DNA from: a virus
Reading direction: 5' to 3' (one strand)
Virus record (IMG/VR): IMGVR_UViG_3300045825_000202
Coordinates: 31,793 to 95,792 of that record
DNA length: 64,000 nt
Below are positions 45,265 through 51,880 of the stretch, piece after piece (position 1 is the first letter of the stretch; each line of letters starts with the position of its first letter). Below the pieces are notes generated by a model. It was given only the letters and a program-made list of their open reading frames with translations. It was not told the origin of the DNA and did no database searches. Position numbers and translations under genes: made by a program.

Positions 45265-45516
45265 TTATTCCTTAGGGTATAGCCCGTTATATAGTGCAAC
45301 ACGGAAACGTTCACCAAAAGAGGGTACAATACAGCTAAGAAATACTAATGGGGCAATAATAGTATTGAGTACTACAAATACTGGGTATAGAATATATAGC
45401 TGTAGAGTAGGTAAGTTCTCAGTTTTACGAAGTGAAATAACTGGTATCACTAACTCATAGATAGAAGTTAGTGATGTAGTTACCGCAAATAGTACGTATA
45501 ATAGAAATACTTCCAT
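45265..45516 (-). CDS. Small membrane protein
   Basis: 83 aa with two or three hydrophobic segments (residues 2-24 and 38-66). Stop/start coupled to the upstream gene. Function unknown. Confidence 0.5.
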   Translation of the reverse strand: MEVFLLYVLFAVTTSLTSIYELVIPVISLRKTENLPTLQLYILYPVFVVLNTIIAPLVFLSCIVPSFGERFRVALYNGLYPKE

Positions 45517-45908
45517 TAACTATGGAAACTATTAATATTAGCACGATTTAAGATAGAAAACATGCTCTTATCACGACCTACTGGCATAACAAAGGTGTTT
45601 TCTTTCCTAGACGTATGCATAACTTCTTGAGCGGTTTTATCGTTTGAACTCATAATCTGACGGTCAAACTTACCACAGAATAACTTAAATAGTTTTGCTG
45701 TATGAATCCAGGTATGTGACCATTCATTAGTCTTTGGAGTCTTACGCCGATAAACCATACTTTTCATAGCCGATTTAATCTGTTCGTTATTTGGCTGTTC
45801 TTTTAGAACGCGCTCAAGTTTACGTTTACGATTAGTTTCCCAGCGTTTTGAACTCTTATATTGTGCAGAGTTATTTTCTGCAGTCTTGCTACGACCCTTG
45901 CTTGCCAT
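45516..45908 (-). CDS. Basic hypothetical protein
   Basis: 130 aa, strongly basic N-terminal half (KRWETNRKRKLERVLKEQ), suggesting nucleic-acid binding. No motif recognised. RBS AAAGGAATATCG. Confidence 0.55.
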   Translation of the reverse strand: MASKGRSKTAENNSAQYKSSKRWETNRKRKLERVLKEQPNNEQIKSAMKSMVYRRKTPKTNEWSHTWIHTAKLFKLFCGKFDRQIMSSNDKTAQEVMHTSRKENTFVMPVGRDKSMFSILNRANINSFHS

Positions 45909-46188
45909 CGATATTCCTTTGAATTAAAAGTGCTTTCCCTAAAATAGAGGGGAAGGTTACTTCTTGCAGTTTAATTAATTTTACCTTAGCTAAGTCTAGT
46001 AATAGTATAACTACTAGACTATTACTTACTGATTTATACCCACACTTTAACATTACCATAGTTAAATCGTCTAGTAGAGCAACGTCTAAAAGAGATTCAG
46101 AGTATGGAATTAGTTCTAGTAATCCAGGTATTGGATTAGAAAGGTTCTGAGCCTTCAATAAGGCGATTGTAGAGGAAGGCATTTGCAC
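45889..46188 (-). CDS. Possible Leu-rich protein, uncertain start
   Basis: 99 codons if started at ATG 46188, overlapping the end of the 46136 gene by 53 bp and the 45516 gene by 20 bp. The non-overlapping part looks protein-like (PGLLELIPYSESLLDVALLDD). No good RBS; start could be further in. May instead be a non-coding spacer. Confidence 0.35.
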   Translation of the reverse strand: MQMPSSTIALLKAQNLSNPIPGLLELIPYSESLLDVALLDDLTMVMLKCGYKSVSNSLVVILLLDLAKVKLIKLQEVTFPSILGKALLIQRNIDGKQGS

Positions 46189-46414
46189 TTTCAGTATTTT
46201 TGTAGAAACTATTAATACGAGATAGCATCTGAATAAGCGTATCTAGTTCAGTTACATCAAATGGAACCATACGTCCAATTGTGTCAGTAAGCCGGACGGT
46301 TTCACCGTCAAATTCTACTTCATAGTTATAGAGGCTCCCTTCAGATGATTCAAATAGATCAAGGTCTCCACTTTCAAGTTGGTCTTCGCTGGCTCGTGCA
46401 ATGTAAAATTTCAT
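46136..46414 (-). CDS. Hypothetical 92-aa protein
   Basis: Acidic N-terminus, FYIARASEDQLESGDLDLFE; no family recognised. Directly downstream of the tRNA(CAT) 3' end. Confidence 0.55.
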   Translation of the reverse strand: MKFYIARASEDQLESGDLDLFESSEGSLYNYEVEFDGETVRLTDTIGRMVPFDVTELDTLIQMLSRINSFYKNTESANAFLYNRLIEGSEPF

Positions 46415-46435
46415 TTATAGTCTTTCTTGGTTAGT

Positions 46436-46512
46436 TGGTGGGTTCAGTTGGATTCTAACCAACGATCAAGGCATTATGAGTACCCTGCTTTAGGACACTA
46501 AGCTATGAACCC
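46436..46512 (-). tRNA. tRNA(CAT), Ile2-like or elongator Met
   Basis: Full cloverleaf: acceptor GGGTTCA/TGAACCC, D-stem GCTT/AAGC, anticodon arm GGGTA-CTCATAA-TGCCT, T arm GTTGG-TTAGAAT-CCAAC, discriminator A, encoded CCA. The G1-C72 pair excludes an initiator. The region after the anticodon resembles bacterial tRNA-Ile2, whose C34 is changed to lysidine to read AUA. Confidence 0.9.
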
Positions 46513-46541
46513 TAATTGGTTACTACTTATTTCCAGATTTA

Positions 46542-46570
46542 ATTATAGCAAATTTAAGAAGCGGATTCAA
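46542..46570 (-). promoter_or_regulatory. Minus-strand promoter for tRNA(CAT)
   Basis: TTGAAT-17-TATAAT, 30 bp upstream of the tRNA and overlapping the end of the 46567 gene. Confidence 0.8.
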
Positions 46571-47115
46571 GTCTGAATTTTTACTAGTGTACTTACTTCT
46601 TCTAGGGATACTGGAGTATAATCTATTAAGCACTCTACGCTAACATTAGTATACCTAGTATCTGGTACTAGGGTATCGCCTAATGTTACTACGTTACTAT
46701 GTAAATGGCCGTGTATGCATCCTTTCCATCTAGATAAACTATTTGGGTGGATAGGAATATGACTAAGAATAAATCCGTTTAGCTGATGGACTGCTCTAAT
46801 ATCCTTAAAATACTTTAGATATTCACTTGCCTTATCTAGATCATGGTTACCTTTGATAAGAATCTTTTCCCCGTTCATTCTACTAAGAATAGGTAAAAAC
46901 TTCTTATTCATGGCAATATCGCCTAAACAGTACCACTTATCTGATGGTTGTACTACACGATTATGTTGCATAATAATATATTCGTTCATATGCGTAACGT
47001 CTTCAAAGACGCGTAAGGAAGTAACCCCGTCACTACGCTTAAAATTAAGGATTGCTGCGTGACCTAAATGTAAGTCACTTGATAGAAATATATTAGACAT
47101 AATAAAAATAGCCAC
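46567..47115 (-). CDS. Metallophosphoesterase
   Basis: 182 aa (ATG 47100 is an equally possible start, giving 177 aa). SSDLHLGH, GDIAMN, KGNHDLD, LSHIPIH and HGHLHSN form the calcineurin-like metal site in order. Substrate unknown; may be a nuclease or cyclic-nucleotide phosphatase. Confidence 0.85.
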   Translation of the reverse strand: MAIFIMSNIFLSSDLHLGHAAILNFKRSDGVTSLRVFEDVTHMNEYIIMQHNRVVQPSDKWYCLGDIAMNKKFLPILSRMNGEKILIKGNHDLDKASEYLKYFKDIRAVHQLNGFILSHIPIHPNSLSRWKGCIHGHLHSNVVTLGDTLVPDTRYTNVSVECLIDYTPVSLEEVSTLVKIQT

Positions 47116-47126
47116 TCAAGGTGGCT
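47104..47126 (-). terminator. Terminator (minus)
   Basis: AGCCAC/GTGGCT stem followed by ATTTTTATT, ending tRNA-region transcripts just before or within the start of the phosphoesterase gene. Confidence 0.6.
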
Positions 47127-47290
47127 TATATAAGTTGTAGGCCGGTGAGGTATCCACAGTATCTCAAGTACTGTTTCCCATTCTCCGTTTACTTTCCTTA
47201 CCTACGTGCTAGCAATATGGCAATGCATTGAGGGACTAGAACTCTAGTAAGTGGATAGACAATCGCAGTAATAACCTCTATACGAACGCA
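47127..47290 (-). other. Non-coding structured spacer
   Basis: No gene. Minus-strand hairpin ACAGTA-CTTGAGA-TACTGT has a 7-nt anticodon-like loop, and GTAGG/CCTAC can close around it, but no T arm or D arm exists. Possibly a decayed tRNA-like RNA. Confidence 0.35.
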
Positions 47291-47359
47291 CTATTGGTTT
47301 AGTACTTATTTATACCTGCTATACGTATTCACAGGTATAAATAAGTACTAAACCAATAG
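47291..47359. repeat. Perfect 28-bp inverted repeat
   Basis: Arms 47291-47318 and 47332-47359 are exact reverse complements with a 13-nt loop. Arm begins CTATTGGTTTAGTACTTATT. A 16-bp palindrome (CCTAGTTG/CAACTAGG) follows at 47361-47376. Likely a strong RNA hairpin or an RNase III site in the tRNA precursor; no coding content. Confidence 0.9.
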
Positions 47360-47533
47360 CCCTAGTTGCAACTAGGTATCTATTTCGACGATGGTGATGT
47401 GGCACCCACAATACATATTCGTCCAGGGGTTTCGATATGTGTTCTTTTAACTAAAGTGTTTTACTGGGATAAACTAAACGGTGATATAACCGCTATGAGA
47501 ATTGAACTCATGTTTATTTAGTTAAAATATGAA

Positions 47534-47636
47534 GCAGGTTGATAGATTCGAACTACCGATTAGGATACTACTAAGTGGACGCCTCACTACTGTAGTTTGC
47601 GAAACTTTTCCTCAGTCGCTCTCGCCTTAAACCTGC
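47534..47636 (-). ncRNA. tRNA-like RNA, 103 nt, non-cloverleaf lower half
   Basis: Perfect 7-bp acceptor GCAGGTT/AACCTGC and canonical T arm GGTAG-TTCGAAT-CTATC. The remaining ~70 nt do not give a standard D or anticodon arm. Instead they offer AGTTT/AAACT and ACTAC...GTAGT with AGTG/CACT inside. Could be a class II tRNA too diverged to read, or a tRNA-like RNA. Confidence 0.55.
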
Positions 47637-47643
47637 GTAATTT

Positions 47644-47720
47644 TGGTGGACCCTAACCGACTTGAACGGTTGACATACGCCACGTAAAGACGTCGCTCTA
47701 ACCAACTGAGCTAAGGGTCT
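47644..47720 (-). tRNA. tRNA-Val(TAC)
   Basis: D-stem GCTC/GAGC, anticodon arm ACGTC-TTTACGT-GGCGT, T arm AACCG-TTCAAGT-CGGTT, acceptor AGACCCT/AGGGTCC with an A1/C72 mismatch, CCA encoded. Reads GUA and others. Confidence 0.92.
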
Positions 47721-47727
47721 ATTTATT

Positions 47728-47801
47728 TGGAGCATCTTATCAGAATCGGACTGATGATACCTACTTGGAAGGAAGGTGTTTTACCATTAAACTAAAGATG
47801 C
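47728..47801 (-). tRNA. tRNA-Gly(TCC)
   Basis: Acceptor GCATCTT/AAGATGC, D-stem GTTT/AAAC, anticodon loop CTTCCAA (TCC) with one stem mismatch, T arm ATCAG-TCCGATT-CTGAT, CCA encoded. Its 5' end is 2 bp from the stop of the broken HNH gene. Confidence 0.92.
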
Positions 47802-47802
47802 A

Positions 47803-48415
47803 TTACTCTACTATATACCTATTACCTTTGCATATATTATCATAAGCAGATAGGTACTGTAAATTACTTATAACATGAAGCCCTGATACTTTTATACCTC
47901 TTAATGGTATAATATGATCTACGTGGTAGCCTTTAGGGCATAAGTTATAAAAATTGGATATAGCTAAGGACTCCGACCATTTAGGGGTTCTTTTTGCTAT
48001 ATGTATCTTATCTTGTGTATTGCGTAAGTTCTTACATACTGCACATTCACTCTCTAATCCATCTACTATACATTTATTATTATGAAATTCTGAGAAAGCT
48101 TTTATAGTCTTACAAGTATTACAGTACTTGTATTGTATTGTAGATAATAAGGTTAATCTCCAAGATGGGTGACTAGAAGTACTGTTAGCGAATGTGCAGC
48201 TCCTATCAGGAAAAATCGGTATTAGTATTTGTTTTATAGACTGTTTTATAGGATTGTCTGTATATTCTAGTTTAGTAGCAGCCTCAGTTATTGAGCTAGT
48301 TGATATTAAAGCTCTTATTAAATCTAGTACTGTATACCCAGACAGTCCTCTAATTTTCTTTTTTTAAGATTTGAGAAGGGCTTAGTCCTAATTTATGACT
48401 TATTAATAATTCCAT
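47803..48415 (-). pseudogene. Frameshifted HNH homing endonuclease
   Basis: ATG 48415 (RBS TAGGAGT) opens MELLISHKLGLSPSQILKK, then hits a stop after an A7 run (about 48364-48370). The +1 frame continues uninterrupted for ~185 codons to TAA 47803. It contains a CNTC...CAVC zinc site, then KGYHVDHIIPLRG and GLHVISNLQYLSAYDN, the HNH core. Total length is one base over a multiple of three. It is broken, or expressed by slippage at the A run. Confidence 0.8.
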
Positions 48416-48442
48416 TATTACTCCTATTATTGTATACGTATA

Positions 48443-48471
48443 ATTATACACTAATAGACTCGAAACTACAA
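48443..48471 (-). promoter_or_regulatory. Minus-strand promoter for HNH gene
   Basis: TTGTAG-17-TATAAT, 28 bp before ATG 48415. Confidence 0.75.
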
Positions 48472-48513
48472 GTACAAAATTCTAGATCTAAAAATACCAA
48501 TCCCGCATTATTC

Positions 48514-48738
48514 TTACCGCCTCATCTGGGCAGTTTCTGTAGCCGCTGCAACTGAAAATACTGGTTGCAAGCAACTTTTGTGGATGATAGCAATACCAAC
48601 CATTTCTATTCCTGTATATTGCATTACTTCTTTCAAAGCTGTAGAACCGCCAGGGGTTGATAGACTAGGAGGTCTAGTAGTAACTCGTGAGGTTCCCATC
48701 TTTGGGTTAACATTACCAATATTAAAGACTTTTTTCAT
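48514..48738 (-). CDS. Hypothetical 74-aa protein
   Basis: MKKVFNIGNVNPKMGTSRVTTRPP..., Ala/Thr-rich C-terminus. Overlaps the 48722 gene by 17 bp in another frame. Function unknown. Confidence 0.5.
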   Translation of the reverse strand: MKKVFNIGNVNPKMGTSRVTTRPPSLSTPGGSTALKEVMQYTGIEMVGIAIIHKSCLQPVFSVAAATETAQMRR

Positions 48739-48892
48739 ATGTATCTAGTACGCTTTTAAAGTGGTCTTCGAACTTCTTACGATTAACTTTAGCCTCTTTA
48801 TCGTCTTTAGAAGATTTCCAGATAAGGAATAATTCTAAAGCCTTAGAGCCTTTAACTAACCTATGTTGCTTATATATGGTTTCTGTTTTCAT
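48722..48892 (-). CDS. 56-aa protein, probably leaderless mRNA
   Basis: ATG 48892 lies 6 nt after TATAAT, so transcription would begin at or next to the start codon, and no RBS exists. Basic helical protein (KGSKALELFLIWKSSKDDKE). Function unknown. Confidence 0.6.
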   Translation of the reverse strand: MKTETIYKQHRLVKGSKALELFLIWKSSKDDKEAKVNRKKFEDHFKSVLDTYEKSL

Positions 48893-48898
48893 AGAATA

Positions 48899-48927
48899 AT
48901 TATAACAAGTTTAAGCGAGATAATCAA
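48899..48927 (-). promoter_or_regulatory. Minus-strand promoter
   Basis: TTGATT-17-TATAAT for the 48722 gene. Confidence 0.8.
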
Positions 48928-48934
48928 GTGCGAA

Positions 48935-49016
48935 TTTAGTGGTGTGACAACGGGTTTCTATCCCTATCTGTCGCTTTCACAGAGCGAAGTGCTAACATTA
49001 CACTATTGTCACCATA
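48935..49016 (-). other. Structured non-coding spacer
   Basis: GGTGACAA near 49010 can pair with TTGTCACACC near 48945 on the minus strand, enclosing a CGCTCTGTGAAAGCG hairpin. Between the 49017 gene end and the next promoter; likely a 3'-end structure. Confidence 0.4.
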
Positions 49017-49304
49017 TCAAAAGGGCACGTCATCCGTCCAACTATCGTCAAATGTATAACTAATAGGTTTATATGATTCTACGGGTTTTTCTGGAGGTTC
49101 CCAGTTCTTATACCCAGCTATCTCTTTAATAGTTTCTAAAACTATATCCTGATATTTTACGATACCCTGCTTATCTAGGAAGATTAGGTATTCATAATGC
49201 TCTTCTATAATGTCGCAAACTCGACAACCCTTTAGCTTGCCAAAGCTCAATATGTCGGTTAGCGCAAGTTTAGGGTCTTTTAGTTGTTTAAAGTTAATTG
49301 CCAT
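49017..49304 (-). CDS. DUF3820-like protein
   Basis: 95 aa: ILSFGKLKGCRVCDIIEEHYEYLIFLDK (region residues 18-46) resembles the short 'FGKYKG..i.d.p..Yl.W' domain found alone or at the end of phage exonucleases. Its start codon lies inside an 18-bp stem, see next entry. Confidence 0.6.
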   Translation of the reverse strand: MAINFKQLKDPKLALTDILSFGKLKGCRVCDIIEEHYEYLIFLDKQGIVKYQDIVLETIKEIAGYKNWEPPEKPVESYKPISYTFDDSWTDDVPF

Positions 49305-49378
49305 ATATAAACGTAGTGCTCTCCAGTAACCCTAGCGAAGTCGCGACTATCTATCCTCTTACTACGTTTATATATGGC
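49300..49378. repeat. 18-bp perfect inverted repeat enclosing a start codon
   Basis: Arms 49300-49317 and 49361-49378 (GCCATATATAAACGTAGT and complement) with a 43-nt interior containing a GTCGCGAC palindrome. On the mRNA the downstream arm holds the AUG of the 49017 gene, so translation would be blocked unless the stem opens. Confidence 0.85.
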
Positions 49379-49674
49379 CTATCCCAAAGGGCTCAAACCT
49401 TCAGTCTCTTCGTTCGTAGCGAAGTGCATTATTCAGTTATGCTAAAGAGAGAAATTGTTTATGTTAGGCTCCCAGTATACCCATGGATTAACCACTATAT
49501 ACCGCCGTGTACTCTTCGGTATAAACAAAACCGGAGCTAGTAGGGATTTAGTCTGATAATCCCAAAAGAGTTGTGCTGATCGCGCTCAGCTTTAGACTAT
49601 ACGCTACCGTATAGTACAGGGGCCTTCACATTGCCCTTACGTCTTTTTATGCTATGAGCATAACGACTATATAA
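49379..49674 (-). ncRNA. Candidate structured RNA region
   Basis: About 300 bp without a credible minus-strand gene. Successive minus-strand hairpins: ACTATACG/CGTATAGT, GCTGA/TCAGC, GGGATT/AATCCC, ACCG/CGGT. Lies between the 27-aa gene and the leader of the 49017 gene. Could be one structured RNA or a set of decayed tRNAs. Confidence 0.35.
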
Positions 49675-49758
49675 TTAGCAACCAGCTGGTTTCTTTGGTT
49701 TCTTACCAGGTGTGGGTGTATCCATTGGCATAGGGGATTTCTTTGGTTTACAGGCCAT
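49675..49758 (-). CDS. 27-aa Lys/Pro-rich peptide
   Basis: ATG 49758 directly after the ClpP-like stop; begins MACKPKKSP and ends KPKKPAGC. Cysteines near both ends and two PKK clusters. No RBS of its own, so coupling to ClpP translation is likely. Confidence 0.45.
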   Translation of the reverse strand: MACKPKKSPMPMDTPTPGKKPKKPAGC

Positions 49759-49760
49759 AA

Positions 49761-50381
49761 TTATTCACTTTCAGGTTTAGGTTTAGTTGCTTCTTCTAAG
49801 TCAGCTTCTTGTTGAAGCAGGACTGTTCGTTGTTCCATTCTGGAAACTAGTTCCTCTACATCCATCCATAAGTCTTTTCCATCTAGAACAGATATAATCT
49901 CTGCTTCTGTTAGAAAGTGCTTATACACTTCACGTAGAAGATTCTCTGACCATTTACGTTCGTACTGCGCTTGTCCATATATTTCATGCCCCTTACCCCC
50001 AACTCCACCGGAGTAGTTATGAACCATGAAACTTGAGAAAGGACTAATCTCAAACCTATCAGCAGATAGGAAGATCATAGTAGCTGCACTCATGCAGTCT
50101 CCTTCGACCGATACGGTAACATGTGCAGCTGTTTCTGCTAGTACACGCATCCATTGAATAGCTGTTGCAAGAACTCCGCCACATGAATTTAGATAAATCT
50201 TTACTTCATCCTCTTCAGTTAGATGACGAATAGTATCAAAGTCTTCCACATAGTCTTCTGGTCCGGTAATAGGTCCTGAAACATAGAACTCATGCATCTT
50301 TGCTAGAATTTTAGGAGGAATCTTACCTGGTTTACCTAGAATAATATTCTCTAGATAATCATCATCACTATTTTTGCTCAT
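49761..50381 (-). CDS. ClpP-like serine protease
   Basis: 206 aa. FYVSGPITG start, IYLNSCGGV oxyanion region, GDCMSAATMIFLSA with the Ser nucleophile (about residue 100), FMVHNYSGG with the His (about 125), then Asp-containing segment. ClpP fold of phage type; role may be head maturation or host protein turnover. Confidence 0.85.
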   Translation of the reverse strand: MSKNSDDDYLENIILGKPGKIPPKILAKMHEFYVSGPITGPEDYVEDFDTIRHLTEEDEVKIYLNSCGGVLATAIQWMRVLAETAAHVTVSVEGDCMSAATMIFLSADRFEISPFSSFMVHNYSGGVGGKGHEIYGQAQYERKWSENLLREVYKHFLTEAEIISVLDGKDLWMDVEELVSRMEQRTVLLQQEADLEEATKPKPESE

Positions 50382-50389
50382 GAAGTCCT

Positions 50390-51157
50390 TTAGTTTTTAA
50401 TACTGCGAAGAATATTGGGACGTATACTACGCATTACTTTACATTGTTCCGGATAAGAATTGTGTACCCAAGTATGTCTATCTCCACATTTAATGTGGCT
50501 TACTAATTTTTCATTAGTATTAGTTATTTCGCCTATACGTTTCATGGATAGGTTGGTTCTATACAGTAAAGAAAATATTCTTAATATTGTTATTTTTGAA
50601 TGCTTAAAAGAATTTCTATGAAATTGCCCTATATTAGAGGAATTAACTCTATTTTGCATTAAGAGGTATTGCTTAGGATAAGAATCTTTTAACCATAAAT
50701 GTGAGAAACCACTTTTTATATGCCCTGCTAAATGTATATTTGTATTAGTAATAGTAATACTAGCTATTACTCCTAGGGCTAACTCCGTTTTATATAAAAG
50801 AGAAAACACTCTTAATACTGTAATTCTTGAGTATTTTGAACTACCATGATTAGTACCTGTACCACTTCCGACTACACCAGGTTCTGCTATATTAAGGCCT
50901 ACTGATGGACTTAAGGCATTAAATTCTTTACACCAACATAGTTCTAATGGTAGTAACCTATCTATACTACATTCCTCTAAAACATAAGAGGTAGGGGTTC
51001 CGTAGTTATTATAAGATTTTTGTAGTTTATAATTATAGTGTGAACCTCTTTTAAGAGAGTTAATATGTTGTCTAAGTCGTTCCTCAATATTCTGTGATTG
51101 ACCTATATACACTAAATCTTGCTCCCACCAATAAAGTGAGTAAATTCCTATTGTCAT
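50390..51157 (-). CDS. GIY-YIG homing endonuclease
   Basis: 255 aa. GIYSLYW...VYIGQS...ERLRQHI is the catalytic module (residues 4-33). Two similar ~60-aa helical repeats (HSKITILRIFSLLY, KYSRITVLRVFSLLY) form the DNA-binding tail. Adjacent to clpP and the tRNA array. Confidence 0.9.
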   Translation of the reverse strand: MTIGIYSLYWWEQDLVYIGQSQNIEERLRQHINSLKRGSHYNYKLQKSYNNYGTPTSYVLEECSIDRLLPLELCWCKEFNALSPSVGLNIAEPGVVGSGTGTNHGSSKYSRITVLRVFSLLYKTELALGVIASITITNTNIHLAGHIKSGFSHLWLKDSYPKQYLLMQNRVNSSNIGQFHRNSFKHSKITILRIFSLLYRTNLSMKRIGEITNTNEKLVSHIKCGDRHTWVHNSYPEQCKVMRSIRPNILRSIKN

Positions 51158-51244
51158 TTTATATTATATTCTCCGTGAAAGAAAAAGACTATCTAGTATT
51201 CACGGTACTAGCAGGGCCGCTAAGCCTTTTCGTCTATAAGTAAA

Positions 51245-51315
51245 AGTAGGTATTAGATTTTAACTAACCTTGTAAGGATTGAAGTCCAGACGCCTAAACA
51301 CTCGGCCAACCTACT
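51245..51315 (-). ncRNA. tRNA-like RNA with 6-nt anticodon loop
   Basis: Perfect acceptor AGTAGGT/ACCTACT, Ser-like D arm GGCCGAGTGTTTAGGC, T arm GTTAG-TTAAAAT-CTAAT. The anticodon region GGA-CTTCAA-TCC forms only 3 bp with a 6-nt loop, so no anticodon can be assigned with confidence. No CCA. Confidence 0.5.
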
Positions 51316-51326
51316 ATAAATTGAAA

Positions 51327-51439
51327 TGGTAATACCTGGAATCGAACCAGGAAACTAACCCCTTCTTCCGGGCCTATCTGTCATCAACACTAGTACAGGA
51401 GCCAGATTATCGGGGTTCCCGTGTAGTTAGTATATTACC
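51327..51439 (-). ncRNA. tRNA-like RNA, 113 nt, expanded lower half
   Basis: Perfect acceptor GGTAATA/TATTACC and canonical T arm CCTGG-TTCGATT-CCAGG. The interior is ~76 nt closed by ACTAAC/GTTAGT and containing CGGG/CCCG and CTGT/ACAG pairings rather than D and anticodon arms. No CCA encoded. Confidence 0.55.
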
Positions 51440-51530
51440 ATAATTAAGTAACCTAGTACGGATATAGGTGTTTCACTTACGTAGGCTAAGTCGGCCGCCT
51501 GCTTACTAACCAGAGTGCACTTAATTATGG
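51438..51530. repeat. 12-bp inverted repeat between tRNAs
   Basis: CCATAATTAAGT (51438-51449) and ACTTAATTATGG (51519-51530) are exact complements and touch the ends of the flanking tRNA-like and tRNA-Ser genes. Probably a spacer hairpin in the precursor. Confidence 0.75.
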
Positions 51531-51619
51531 TGGAAAGCAGAGGAGTCGAACCCCATCCTATTTCTAAGAACCTGGTTTTCAAGGCCAGTCGCAGGACCAA
51601 CCCCGCTGCATTACTTTCC
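51528..51619 (-). tRNA. tRNA-Ser(TGA)
   Basis: Class II. Acceptor GGAAAGT/GCTTTCC, D-stem GCAG/CTGC, anticodon loop CTTGAAA (TGA), long variable arm, TTCGACT T-loop, CCA encoded. Confidence 0.92.
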
Positions 51620-51623
51620 TAAT

Positions 51624-51694
51624 TGGATACGGGAGACGCACTCGAAGCGTCTAGGCGGAATTTATGAGACTTGCCTATACCCTGAATTCCCGCA
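51624..51694 (-). tRNA. tRNA(CAT) with truncated D arm
   Basis: Acceptor TGCGGGA/TCCCGTA, T arm GACGC-TTCGAGT-GCGTC, anticodon loop CTCATAA (CAT), CCA encoded. Only 68 nt without CCA: the D region is about five bases short and the anticodon stem has two mismatches. Second CAT tRNA of the window. Confidence 0.65.
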
Positions 51695-51704
51695 TTTAAC
51701 TATC

Positions 51705-51778
51705 TGGTTGCCCCTACTGGTTACAATCCAATGTCTTTCCTTTATCAGAGGAAGGCTCTACCATTGAGCTAAGGTGCA
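51705..51778 (-). tRNA. tRNA-Ile(GAT)
   Basis: Acceptor TGCACCT/AGGGGCA (one mismatch), D-stem GCTC/GAGC, anticodon arm TTCCT-CTGATAA-AGGAA, T arm ATTGG-ATTGTAA-CCAGT, CCA encoded. Confidence 0.85.
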
Positions 51779-51787
51779 GTATTTAAC

Positions 51788-51880
51788 TGGAAGACGGTCT
51801 GAGGTTCGAACTCAGGAAGCTACTTTAGGTAACTTGGTTCTTTAGCAAAGAACTGCAATCGGCCACTCTGCCAACCGTCC
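51788..51880 (-). tRNA. tRNA-Ser(GCT)
   Basis: Class II. Acceptor GGACGGT/ACCGTCT, anticodon arm GTTCT-TTGCTAA-AGAAC, long variable arm, TTCGAAC T-loop, CCA encoded. Confidence 0.92.

Noticed and set aside
47455-47525. T-arm-like sequence ATGAG-TTCAATT-CTCAT on the minus strand
   Set aside because: No matching acceptor, D or anticodon arm could be found; at most a tRNA relic.
49298-49540. Plus-strand frame of 80 codons
   Set aside because: Starts inside the inverted repeat at 49300, no RBS, Pro/Tyr-rich odd composition, and runs over a hairpin-rich non-coding segment opposite to all neighbours.
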